From assembly GCA_030425205.1 (NCBI GenBank), contig JAUIAP010000009.1:1-64000 (forward strand): a stretch of DNA of 64,000 nt, in the 5' to 3' direction. The notes below the pieces were generated by a model that was not told the origin of the DNA, did not search any database, and saw nothing but the letters and a program-made list of their open reading frames with translations. Positions 33,327-40,479 of the stretch are shown here, piece after piece. How positions within the stretch are numbered: position 1 is the first letter of the stretch; every line of letters begins with the position of its first letter. Origin of the DNA: Anaerolineae bacterium (GTDB taxonomy: Bacteria > Chloroflexota > Anaerolineae > Promineifilales > Promineifilaceae). The position numbers and the translations under genes were made by a program.

Positions 33327-34076
33327 ATGATAGACTCACAACCAAACGAAGTTACGTGCATTTACAATCCGAACACACAACGGTTTGAACCAACGCTCCC
33401 ATTGGGGCAGGTGTCAACCGATTGGCAACCTGTAGAACGTCAACTCATGCGCTTGGGGGCCTCTCTCCCATTCGATCAAATTGATTCCTACGAACGTGAA
33501 TTCCCCTCTCGAAAGCCTGATTACGATGCGGATGTGTTTATCCCACTAATGCAAGCATCCCTAACGGGGCTTTTGTCATGGCCTTTCTTAACAGTCGTTG
33601 TTTATCAATTTGGGGCTAGGCTTGAATTCTCGATTGGGCTTGCATTCTGTGTTGCTCTTCTGGTTTGGTTTAATGGGCTTGCCAATAGTCGGCGGCTGCT
33701 GCGTGTTGTCGAGCGGGTAACAGGGTTTGATATTGATGGCGATGGGTACATCGGGGAACCTGAAACCGAACAGGATAATGATAGGCGTGATTTTCGGGTA
33801 GCTGTTGAAGTCGATCCTACTCACCAACAAATTCGTTATTTCGATCTTCCTCAACCAATTGAAAACAAACTCCCTGCCATTGCAAACGCTGTGCTTGTCG
33901 ATGGGGCGGCGTTCTCCCGTCCTGAATTGGCAACTCGTCGTAAGTTGTTGACTCAAGGGCAATATGAAGAATTGAAAGCTACGCTACTTGATGCGGGGTT
34001 TGTTCGCAGTGAAACGGGCAATAGAACCGAAATCACATCGGCTGGCCGTGCTTTCTTCCGTCACTATTTAGAGTAA
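33327..34076 (+). CDS. Membrane protein with EF-hand-like loop and winged-helix-like tail
   Basis: A 249-residue protein. Residues about 80-120 form two transmembrane helices (LTGLLSWPFLTVVVYQF, SIGLAFCVALLVWFNGL). Just after lies DIDGDGYIGEPE, a calcium-binding EF-hand or dockerin-type loop. The C-terminal 60 residues (RRKLLTQGQYEELKATLLDA, GFVRSETGNRTEITSAGRAF) look like a winged helix. A membrane protein with a cytoplasmic DNA-binding tail suggests a sensor or a coupling/maintenance protein. It is the last gene before attR and is followed by a terminator. I start at the ATG at 33327 (AGGAACC before it). The function is unknown. Confidence 0.5.
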   Translation: MIDSQPNEVTCIYNPNTQRFEPTLPLGQVSTDWQPVERQLMRLGASLPFDQIDSYEREFPSRKPDYDADVFIPLMQASLTGLLSWPFLTVVVYQFGARLEFSIGLAFCVALLVWFNGLANSRRLLRVVERVTGFDIDGDGYIGEPETEQDNDRRDFRVAVEVDPTHQQIRYFDLPQPIENKLPAIANAVLVDGAAFSRPELATRRKLLTQGQYEELKATLLDAGFVRSETGNRTEITSAGRAFFRHYLE

Positions 34077-34119
34077 AAATCACTCAATTTCGTTGTTGTT
34101 GCTTGTTGTTGTTTGCTGG

Positions 34120-34152
34120 GGGCTTGCTAGAAATAATCTAGCAAGCCCTTTT
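34120..34152 (+). terminator. Terminator of the element's right operon
   Basis: GGGCTTGCTAGA, loop AATAA, TCTAGCAAGCCC, then TTTT: a perfect 12-bp stem. It closes transcription before attR and so prevents readthrough antisense to the tRNA. Confidence 0.9.
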
Positions 34153-34206
34153 AGCTTTTGGGGTGGGTTGGTCGCTTTGCGTTTCCACAACGTCCAACCT
34201 TAAAAA

Positions 34207-34241
34207 ATGGTCCCACTAGGACTCGAACCTAGAACCCAGCG
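34207..34241. repeat. attR: 35-bp direct repeat within the tRNA 3' exon
   Basis: Identical to 28631-28665. It covers the tRNA from the discriminator base back to the anticodon stem, stopping six bases before the intron's 3' splice site. Confidence 0.9.
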
Positions 34242-34604
34242 GTTATGCTTACCACTATAGCTTTCGCTACCGTGTTTCCGTTTGTGGTCTGGACTATATT
34301 TTCACTCTGACTCTGAGTGTCCCGCGCTAGTGGGTATTCTCTTTGCAGTAGATAACCCTAGTCTCTGAACGTTCCACCTACTTTTATCTGCTTCGGTGGC
34401 TGCGCTGCTGATTGGCTTGGATGTTTCCATCTTTAGCGTTCCAGCAATTCACGGGATGCAACCTATGATAAACCAGCGTTATGATTCATAGCCGTCGGAG
34501 TCATTATCATAGGTGGCCCTTGCTAAATATCATGGACAAAATTTGAACATGCCTTTAGATATTTAGTTTTTAAGCCGCTTGCTCTGCCATTGAGCTATAG
34601 GACC
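34208..34604 (-). tRNA. tRNA with CAU anticodon, interrupted by a group I intron
   Basis: Exon 1 is 34573-34604 and exon 2 is 34208-34247. Joined, they give a 72-nt cloverleaf: acceptor GGTCCTA/TGGGACC, D stem GCTC/GAGC, anticodon stem AGCGG/CCGCT around CTCATAA, T stem CTAGG/CCTAG around TTCGAGT, all fully paired except one G-U. The anticodon is CAU. G1-C72 excludes initiator tRNA, leaving elongator Met or Ile2 (lysidine-modified). The GCGGCTCATAACCGCT anticodon arm resembles Ile2 more. The CCA end is not encoded. The split follows U33. The 3' exon is the attachment site of the integrative element. Confidence 0.9.
34248..34572 (-). ncRNA. Group I self-splicing intron in tRNA(CAU), 325 nt
   Basis: The 5' exon ends in U and the intron ends in G, the group I rule. 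The core elements are readable on the minus strand: P near 34437-34450 (GAATTGCTGG), Q near 34402-34418 (CCAATCAGCAGC), R at 34358-34370 (GTTCAGAGACTAG) and S near 34291-34302 (AATATAGTCC), matching the conserved group I sequences. An internal guide GGGCC pairs with the exon end GGCU with the expected U-G at the splice site, and CTAAATATC/GATATTTAG forms a nearby stem. There is no endonuclease frame. It is similar in kind to the tRNA introns of cyanobacteria and proteobacteria. Confidence 0.9.
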
Positions 34605-34769
34605 AATTCGATTGCGAATGTTAGCATAAATCGGGGCGCGTTCCAATGTTGACACAGAAAAGTGTTGGAACGGTTTTATGTTTGATGGGGGGACTTTATA
34701 ATGAAGGCTGAAGTTTGGAGAAGAACAGGTTCCTGCAATGACAGGAAGGATAGACTGAGGTAGGTAATT
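34605..34769. other. Gap between the tRNA and the mutase subunit gene
   Basis: Holds an inverted repeat CGTTCCAA ... TTGGAACG (about 34640-34672), a TATAAT at 34697-34702 facing the mutase gene, and a TTCCTG/CAGGAA hairpin near 34730. The tRNA promoter must also lie here on the minus strand, but no clear -35/-10 pair stands out. Confidence 0.45.
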
Positions 34770-35168
34770 ATGGACAACCAGCCGATTCGAGTGTTGATTG
34801 CAAAACCGGGACTTGATGGACATGATCGCGGCGCAAAGGTGATTGCACGCATGTTGCGAGATGCGGGGATGGAGGTGATCTATACAGGATTGCGTCAAAC
34901 ACCGACGATGATCGCCGAGGCCGCACTGCAAGAAGATGTGGATGTTGTAGGACTGAGTATTTTGTCTGGCGCGCATAATACGCTTGTGCCACGCATTGTT
35001 GAGGCGATGCGCGAAAATGAACTGGGGAATGTGCCGATCTTTTTAGGCGGGATTATTCCTGAAGACGATATCACCGCGCTGAAAGAGAATGGTGTGTGGG
35101 CCGTGTTTGGACCTGGTTCAAATATGCAGGTGATCGCAGATGCGATCCAATCGGCCGTTCGTTCATGA
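34770..35168 (+). CDS. Methylmalonyl-CoA mutase, B12-binding subunit
   Basis: A 132-residue cobalamin-binding protein. [20 protein letters not shown] contains the DxHxxG motif whose histidine ligates cobalt. [14 protein letters not shown] and the C-terminal VFGPGS complete the Rossmann-like B12 fold. Some mutases are split into a separate TIM-barrel subunit and this small subunit. The large subunit is not in the window. GAGGTAGG precedes the ATG. The stop overlaps the meaB start (ATGA). The pathway is propionate/succinate interconversion through methylmalonyl-CoA. Confidence 0.88.
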   Translation: MDNQPIRVLIAKPGLDGHDRGAKVIARMLRDAGMEVIYTGLRQTPTMIAEAALQEDVDVVGLSILSGAHNTLVPRIVEAMRENELGNVPIFLGGIIPEDDITALKENGVWAVFGPGSNMQVIADAIQSAVRS

Positions 35169-36169
35169 CCGCTCAATCACAGCTGGATGGCCTGATCGCT
35201 CAACTTTTGGACGGCAATCGGCGTGCGGTTGCACGGTTGATTTCCGTTGTCGAACGTGGGGGGGATTCGGCCGATAAAGTTATCCACGCCATCTATCCCC
35301 ACACTGGCAATGCCCACCTCATCGGGATTACAGGCCCACCGGGGGCAGGTAAGAGCACGCTTGTCAATGCCATTGCCAAGGCGTTTCGCGCAGCCGACCT
35401 CACCGTTGCCATCATCGCCGTTGACCCAACCAGCCCATTTACAGGGGGCGCACTGTTGGGGGATCGTATCCGCATGAGCGATCTGTATGGGGACAAAGGT
35501 GTATTTATCCGCAGCATGGCATCACGCGGACAGCTAGGCGGCTTAGCACAGACGACGGCTGATGCGGTGAAGGTGCTCGATGCGGGTGGGTTTGACAAAA
35601 TTTTGATTGAAACCGTGGGGGCGGGTCAGGCCGAAGTTGACATTGCATCGACGGCGCACACGACGATTGTGATTGAGGCGCCGGGAATGGGGGACGATAT
35701 TCAGTCGATTAAGGCGGGGATTTTAGAAATTGCCGATGTTTTGGTTGTCAACAAGGCAGATCGTCCCGAGGCGCGCAATACGGTGCGCGCGTTGCGCAAC
35801 ATGTTGCAGTTGGGTGGACGTTCGCAAGATTTACATCATGGCAGGTTGATGGAAACGGTTCCAGTAGATACAATGGAAAATGCGAAATGGGAACCACCGA
35901 TTGTAGAAACTGTGGCAACACAGGATACTGGAATCGATCAATTAGTCGGCGAAATCGGCCGACACCAGCATTATTTACAGACAAGTGGAAGATGGGCGGT
36001 GCGGGAAGCACAGCGCAGTTGGCGTGAAATTGAACGGCGTGTGGTGGCCAATGTGTTGGGAGAAATTTCGGCCGAAACCCGCCAATCCCTCACCGATGCC
36101 GTCGCCAGCCGTCAGTTAACGCCTGCCGCCGCTGCTAAAATGGTATTGGAAATGGAAGTAGCGAAATGA
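35165..36169 (+). CDS. meaB: MeaB/ArgK-type GTPase chaperone of methylmalonyl-CoA mutase
   Basis: A 334-residue G3E-family GTPase. The P-loop is GPPGAGKST, the Mg-binding region [19 protein letters not shown], the switch part [12 protein letters not shown] and the base-recognition NKAD. It guards and reloads the cobalamin of methylmalonyl-CoA mutase. The 4-base overlap with the B12 subunit upstream fits that role. I start at 35165 ([11 protein letters not shown]). It also overlaps the start region of prs downstream, so the three genes may form one transcript. Confidence 0.9.
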   Translation: MTAQSQLDGLIAQLLDGNRRAVARLISVVERGGDSADKVIHAIYPHTGNAHLIGITGPPGAGKSTLVNAIAKAFRAADLTVAIIAVDPTSPFTGGALLGDRIRMSDLYGDKGVFIRSMASRGQLGGLAQTTADAVKVLDAGGFDKILIETVGAGQAEVDIASTAHTTIVIEAPGMGDDIQSIKAGILEIADVLVVNKADRPEARNTVRALRNMLQLGGRSQDLHHGRLMETVPVDTMENAKWEPPIVETVATQDTGIDQLVGEIGRHQHYLQTSGRWAVREAQRSWREIERRVVANVLGEISAETRQSLTDAVASRQLTPAAAAKMVLEMEVAK

Positions 36170-36180
36170 GAAGAGGAAAA

Positions 36181-37140
36181 ATGACAACACATCACGGATA
36201 TGGAGATATTAAACTGTATGCAGGAACGGGTAATCCTGCATTAGCACAGAAAATATCAGACTATATAAACATTCCCCTCAGCCCGTGGGAGATCATCGAC
36301 TTTCCCAATGAAAATCTATTTATCAAACTAGGTGGCAGCGTGCGTGGGCAAGATGTCTATATTATTCAAAGCCATTCACGTCCAGTTCATCGCAACATCA
36401 TGGAGATGTTGATTGCGATTGATGCGGTGCATCGGGACTCGGCTGGGCGTATCACCGTCGTCATGCCCTATCTCGCCTACTCACAGAGCGACAAGAAAGA
36501 TCAACCACGTGTCCCAATTACGGCACGCTTGATGGCTGACCTAATCGAAGCAGCCGGTGCGGATCGCTGGATGACGATTGACCTCCACGCCGACCAAATT
36601 CAGGGATTTTATAAAATTCCCGGTGACTCACTCTACGCATTTCACCTCATCACAGAGTATTTAAAAGAGAAAGATCTATCGAACAGCGTTGTTGTGACCC
36701 CCGACTTAGGATTCGCAAAACAGGGGCGCAATTACGCGGCCGAATTGAACACGCCGCTGGCATTTGTCGAAAAGCGTCGCATGGGAAATACGGGGAAAAA
36801 ATCGGCCCTCTCGTTGATTGGGGATGTCAAGGGAAAAAATGTCATCATCGTTGATGATTTGGTGGATACGGGTGGATCGATTGTCAAGGCGGTTAATTTG
36901 GTCAAGGAGTATGGCGCGTTAGACGTGTCGCTTGTGTTTACGCATGCCGTTTTGTCTGGGTCCGCATTGTCACGATTGGGGGATGCGCCTATCAAAGAAA
37001 TTGTGACGACGGACACGCTGCCAATTTCGGCCGAAGATCGCCTCCCCAACATGACCATTCTTTCCGTCTCCGAACTACTTGGCGAAGTGATCATCCGCTC
37101 GCATGAAGGGCGCAGCGTGGGTGAGCTATTCAACGAGTAG
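36181..37140 (+). CDS. prs: Ribose-phosphate pyrophosphokinase
   Basis: A 319-residue PRPP synthetase. It transfers pyrophosphate from ATP to ribose 5-phosphate for nucleotide, histidine and tryptophan synthesis. ESSENTIAL motifs seen are VMPYLAYSQSDKK (ATP flap), TIDLHADQIQGF, and the PRPP loop IIVDDLVDTGGS. The start at 36181 has AGAGGAAAA before it; another ATG at 36166 overlaps the meaB stop. A strong terminator follows at 37177. Confidence 0.92.
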   Translation: MTTHHGYGDIKLYAGTGNPALAQKISDYINIPLSPWEIIDFPNENLFIKLGGSVRGQDVYIIQSHSRPVHRNIMEMLIAIDAVHRDSAGRITVVMPYLAYSQSDKKDQPRVPITARLMADLIEAAGADRWMTIDLHADQIQGFYKIPGDSLYAFHLITEYLKEKDLSNSVVVTPDLGFAKQGRNYAAELNTPLAFVEKRRMGNTGKKSALSLIGDVKGKNVIIVDDLVDTGGSIVKAVNLVKEYGALDVSLVFTHAVLSGSALSRLGDAPIKEIVTTDTLPISAEDRLPNMTILSVSELLGEVIIRSHEGRSVGELFNE

Positions 37141-37176
37141 CAGGGGTGATTCTACACTGATCTAGGCAAAAACTAT

Positions 37177-37228
37177 TAAAAGCACGTCGTCTCGCCGCTT
37201 ATTTTGCGCGAAACGGCGTGCTTTTTTT
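37177..37228 (+). terminator. Terminator of prs
   Basis: AAAGCACGTCGT pairs with ACGGCGTGCTTT (one mismatch) around a 22-base loop that can form an inner stem, followed by a run of seven T. It ends the mutase subunit-meaB-prs transcript. Confidence 0.8.
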
Positions 37229-37336
37229 ACTTTCCCTATGACATTGCGTGCAACATGGGCTAACATTCCAAGCTGCAAATATGTTCGTACCTATACAATG
37301 CAATTCGGGTACAAAGGACAGAATAACCGGTTAATA

Positions 37337-37408
37337 GTTGCTGGTTGCTAGTTGCTAGTAAGAAATGCGGAATTGAAGGCACTGTTTACTAGTCACTAAC
37401 CACTAGCC
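37337..37408. repeat. Heptanucleotide inverted module (GTTGCTA / ACTAGTC)
   Basis: The left arm is GTTGCTG, GTTGCTA, GTTGCTA (37337-37357). The right arm is ACTAGTC, ACTAACC, ACTAGCC (37388-37408). AAGAAATG lies in the loop, as in the modules at 18333 and 19046. It is upstream of the citramalate synthase gene. Confidence 0.75.
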
Positions 37409-37440
37409 GCTTGCGCTCTATGCGCGTTAGGGAACAGATG

Positions 37441-39003
37441 ATGAGCAACGTAGTTTACATTTACGACACGACGTTACGCGACGGCACGCAGCGGGAGGGT
37501 ATTTCACTCTCGCTTCAAGACAAACTTCGCATTGCGAAGCGACTCGACCAGTTTGGCGTTCACTACATTGAGGGTGGCTGGCCGGGATCAAATCCGAAGG
37601 ACGCTGAGTTCTTTAACGCCGTAAAGCGCATACAGTTTGAACACGCCAAAATCGCGGCCTTTGGTTCAACACGCCGCCGCGATACCAAACCGGCCGATGA
37701 TCCTAACTTGCAGGCATTGCTTGCGGCCGAAACTCCCGTCGTCACACTCGTGGGGAAAAGCTGGGACTTACACGTGCGCGATGTGCTGAACACGGATAAT
37801 GAAGAAAATTTGGCGATGATTGGGGAGAGCGTTGCTTACATGGCAGAGCAGGGCAAAGAGGTCGTTTATGACGCCGAGCATTTCTTTGATGGGTATAAGG
37901 CCAACCCCGAATACGCGCTGTTAACGGTGCAGGTGGCGGCAGAGAATGGGGCGGCGTGTGTCACATTGTGCGACACAAATGGGGGCTGTCTGCCATGGGA
38001 AGTTGCGCGAATCACGCGCGAGGTGCGTGCCGCACTACCCTCGACAACCCAAATCGGCATCCACACCCACGATGATAGCGGCTGTGGCGTGGCAAATTCG
38101 TTGGCGGCGATTGATGCGGGAGCCGTGCATGTGCAGGGAACGATCAACGGCTATGGGGAGCGCGTCGGCAATGCCAATTTGTGCGCCATCATTCCAGATT
38201 TGCAGCTCAAAATGGGGCGACAGTGCATCAGCGATGAGCAGATGGGTAGCCTGAGCGATCTGGCAAGTTATGTCAGCGAAATCGCCAACCTGTCGCCCGA
38301 CACACATGCGCCGTATGTCGGGGCGAGTGCATTTGCCCACAAAGGGGGCATTCACGTCGCCGCTATGCGAAAAAACAAGTTGAGCTATCAACATATCGAT
38401 CCCGCAATCGTCGGGAACGAGCAGCGCACCGTCATTTCGGAACTTTCGGGGCGCGGCAACGTGCTGGATAAGGCGATTGAATTTGGGCTGGATGTCGATA
38501 AAGATGAGGCGCGGGCAATTTTAGATGAGATTAAGCGGCTTGAGAGTGAGGGATTTGCCTTTGAAGCTGGAGAGGCAAGCATGGCGTTGCTTGTGCGGCG
38601 CATGAAGCAGGATTACTCAGCCCCATTTGAGGTGTCCGATTTTACAACGTGGATCAGTCGACGCGATGGGGAGTCCCACTCTGACGCGACGATCAAAGTA
38701 TTAATCGACGGCGAGATGATTCACACCGCCGCTTCGGGAAACGGGCCAGTCAATGCGTTGAGCATGGCGTTGCGCAAGGCGTTGTTCACAAAATATCCGC
38801 AATTAGAGTCGATTCATCTGACCGATTATAAGGTGCGAATTTTGGATGGGGAAAATGGAACAGAGGCGCAAACGCGCGTCTTGATCGACTTTATCGATGA
38901 AGAGACGGAAGAACGTTGGTCAACAGTGGGGGCAAGTACAAACATTATTGAGGCAAGTTGGCGGGCGTTGGCCGACAGCTATGAGTTTGCGCTGTTGCAA
39001 TGA
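37441..39003 (+). CDS. cimA: (R)-citramalate synthase
   Basis: A 520-residue enzyme of the isopropylmalate-synthase-like family. IYDTTLRDGTQREGISLS (metal and substrate site), IGIHTHDDSGCGVANSLAA and GYGERVGNANL are conserved, and the C-terminal regulatory LeuA-dimer-like domain (from about residue 380, SDATIKVLIDGEMIHTAASG) is present. The YDTTLRDG...EGI signature with a length near 520 points to citramalate synthase, which condenses acetyl-CoA and pyruvate in threonine-independent isoleucine synthesis, and not to LeuA. The ATG at 37441 is preceded by TAGGGA. It overlaps the next gene by 4 bases. Confidence 0.85.
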   Translation: MSNVVYIYDTTLRDGTQREGISLSLQDKLRIAKRLDQFGVHYIEGGWPGSNPKDAEFFNAVKRIQFEHAKIAAFGSTRRRDTKPADDPNLQALLAAETPVVTLVGKSWDLHVRDVLNTDNEENLAMIGESVAYMAEQGKEVVYDAEHFFDGYKANPEYALLTVQVAAENGAACVTLCDTNGGCLPWEVARITREVRAALPSTTQIGIHTHDDSGCGVANSLAAIDAGAVHVQGTINGYGERVGNANLCAIIPDLQLKMGRQCISDEQMGSLSDLASYVSEIANLSPDTHAPYVGASAFAHKGGIHVAAMRKNKLSYQHIDPAIVGNEQRTVISELSGRGNVLDKAIEFGLDVDKDEARAILDEIKRLESEGFAFEAGEASMALLVRRMKQDYSAPFEVSDFTTWISRRDGESHSDATIKVLIDGEMIHTAASGNGPVNALSMALRKALFTKYPQLESIHLTDYKVRILDGENGTEAQTRVLIDFIDEETEERWSTVGASTNIIEASWRALADSYEFALLQ

Positions 39004-40145
39004 GCGAACAGGCAATTCCCCTCGTTCAAATCGGTTGGGTGCTGGCTGTTGACAGTGAAAAGCCGGCATTGCAAGAATTCGTTTCGGCAGTTGGTGAACA
39101 GGTAATCAGGCAACTGCGCGAACAGTTTCCACAGTTTGAGTGGCAGCTCAATCGCTCACAGCGTAAACGTTTTACGGAGCGTGGTCAGCTTGACCCGCTG
39201 CCGCTGCTGGAACTGGGCGTGCAGGAAAAGTTACGCAATGGCTGGGATTACGTGTTTGTGCTCGTGCCAAACGAGTTGCAAGCGCGGAAACGTATTCGCA
39301 CGATTGGTGTGCCATCGTCCGCATTGGAGTCGATGGTGTTATCACTTGCCCCGTTTATGGGGTTGGAGAATTCGGCCGAAAAAGCAGCCCAACTCGCCCT
39401 CCACCTCTTTGGTCACGTTCAAGGTCTCAACCACGAAGATGCGACCCCCATGCAGCCACCCGAAATCCCGCACGAGATGGCGGAGGGGACGCTGTTTTCG
39501 GCCGAACAGATCACGTTTATCAGCGACCGTCTTCAGGATGTCGCCGACAGTCGCACCGAAGAACTCGCCCATCATCATTCGCGCATCGGCTTCTATCTGC
39601 ACGCGCTCCGTGCTGACCCGATCAGCATCTTGCAAGACATCTGGCAATATCGGCCATGGCGATTACCGCTCCGTATGGGACGCTTAACCGCTGCGACAAC
39701 GGTGACGATCATCATCTTGCTGATGGCAGCTGAGGCGTGGGAAGTCGGCACCAATTTTGATCCAATCCTGCTCATCATCGGCACGATCTGCGCGATTTTT
39801 GTGGCAACAACCTTTGTCTTTATTGGGCAAAATTTAGGCGAGGTATCACGCGGCATGGGGATGCGTGAACAGCTTGTGCGCACGCGCGTTCTCGTTTACG
39901 CAACGCTCTTTTTAGGGATGACCGCCTTATGGACGGTGCTGTTTGTCGTCTCATTTTTGGCAGGATTGACATTACCGCGTGACGTGCTAATCGGCTGGTC
40001 TCAGAATAGTGGCTTAGGAATGATAGAAATTGCGCGACAGGCCGCCTTCATGGCGTTGTTGGGCGTGATCGCGGGCGCATTAGGTGGGAATCTGGAAGAT
40101 GAAGACGAGTTGAAAGCAGAACTGTTTTTTGATGAAGAGAGTTAG
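39000..40145 (+). CDS. Membrane protein with degenerate metzincin-like motif
   Basis: A 381-residue protein. The N-terminal 215 residues are soluble and contain ALHLFGHVQGLNHED: His135, His139, Gly142 and His145 match the HxxxHxxGxxH zinc site of metzincins, but the catalytic Glu (position 136) is Leu. Three transmembrane helices follow (about 230-246, 255-275, 300-322) and a fourth lies near 345-362. It may be a metal-binding pseudo-protease or a sensor. The start ATG overlaps the cimA stop (ATGA), so it is translationally coupled to citramalate synthase, yet no link to isoleucine synthesis is known to me. The function is unknown. Confidence 0.5.
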   Translation: MSEQAIPLVQIGWVLAVDSEKPALQEFVSAVGEQVIRQLREQFPQFEWQLNRSQRKRFTERGQLDPLPLLELGVQEKLRNGWDYVFVLVPNELQARKRIRTIGVPSSALESMVLSLAPFMGLENSAEKAAQLALHLFGHVQGLNHEDATPMQPPEIPHEMAEGTLFSAEQITFISDRLQDVADSRTEELAHHHSRIGFYLHALRADPISILQDIWQYRPWRLPLRMGRLTAATTVTIIILLMAAEAWEVGTNFDPILLIIGTICAIFVATTFVFIGQNLGEVSRGMGMREQLVRTRVLVYATLFLGMTALWTVLFVVSFLAGLTLPRDVLIGWSQNSGLGMIEIARQAAFMALLGVIAGALGGNLEDEDELKAELFFDEES

Positions 40146-40160
40146 TGATTCGGCCGAATT

Positions 40161-40400
40161 TCACCCATCCAAAATCAGATCCGTCGTCGTGTCCCGCCGC
40201 AGGCGAATCCAGCGCCGACACCCATAGCTGTGAAACCATGCCTCGACCGTCTCCCCTTCTGGATTGCTCCGCATAAATGCGCGATCAAACGCGATCTCAC
40301 CTACGTCGGTCAATTCACGCGGCGGACTCAAGATCTCACCAAACTCAAACTCTTCAACTGGTCTTTCCCCACAGTGAGGACATGGTATGCGAATGCTCAT
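40161..40400 (-). CDS. soxD: Sarcosine oxidase delta subunit
   Basis: A 79-residue protein. IPCPHCGERPVEEFEFG at the start and EAWFHSYGCRRWIRLRRDT near the end are characteristic of the zinc-binding delta subunit of heterotetrameric sarcosine oxidase. It is the last gene of the minus-strand sox cluster, 77 bases after soxB, with a heptamer module in between. It is convergent with the metzincin-like gene. Confidence 0.9.
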   Translation of the reverse strand: MSIRIPCPHCGERPVEEFEFGEILSPPRELTDVGEIAFDRAFMRSNPEGETVEAWFHSYGCRRWIRLRRDTTTDLILDG

Positions 40401-40404
40401 ATTA

Positions 40405-40479
40405 TTTACGATTTACGATTTACAATTTACGAAAAGAGTTTCGCAATCGTAAATCGTAAATCCAAAATCGTAAATCGTC
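40405..40479. repeat. Heptanucleotide inverted module (TTTACGA / TCGTAAA)
   Basis: TTTACGA, TTTACGA, TTTACAA, TTTACGA (40405-40432) faces TCGTAAA, TCGTAAA, TCCAAAA, TCGTAAA (40447-40474). The arms are near-perfect complements. It lies between soxB and soxD inside an operon, 4 bases upstream of the soxD start. Confidence 0.85.

Larger units (their letters stand above)
28631..34241. mobile_element. Integrative element inserted in an intron-containing tRNA(CAU) gene
   Basis: 5.6 kb bounded by perfect 35-bp direct repeats, the right one lying in the intact tRNA. The contents are, in order: a HEPN-like protein, a convergent XRE regulator with an operator-like repeat, a Rep_trans replication/relaxase protein, two small proteins (one with a zinc ribbon), a tyrosine recombinase, and a membrane protein with a terminator. 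No conjugation pilus, capsid or packaging gene is present, so it is a mobilisable plasmid-like element or a phage satellite. The interval has no TCGGCCGA and is more AT-rich than the flanks, both consistent with foreign origin. Confidence 0.85.

Noticed and set aside
33297..33389. 30-codon basic frame starting MARRKNRNRR
   Set aside because: The ribosome-like GGAG is about 20 bases away, and the frame overlaps the better supported gene at 33327.
34208..34604. tRNA-Leu(UAA), read directly from the unspliced anticodon loop
   Set aside because: The short variable loop excludes Leu. Splicing after U33 gives CAU and a perfect anticodon stem.
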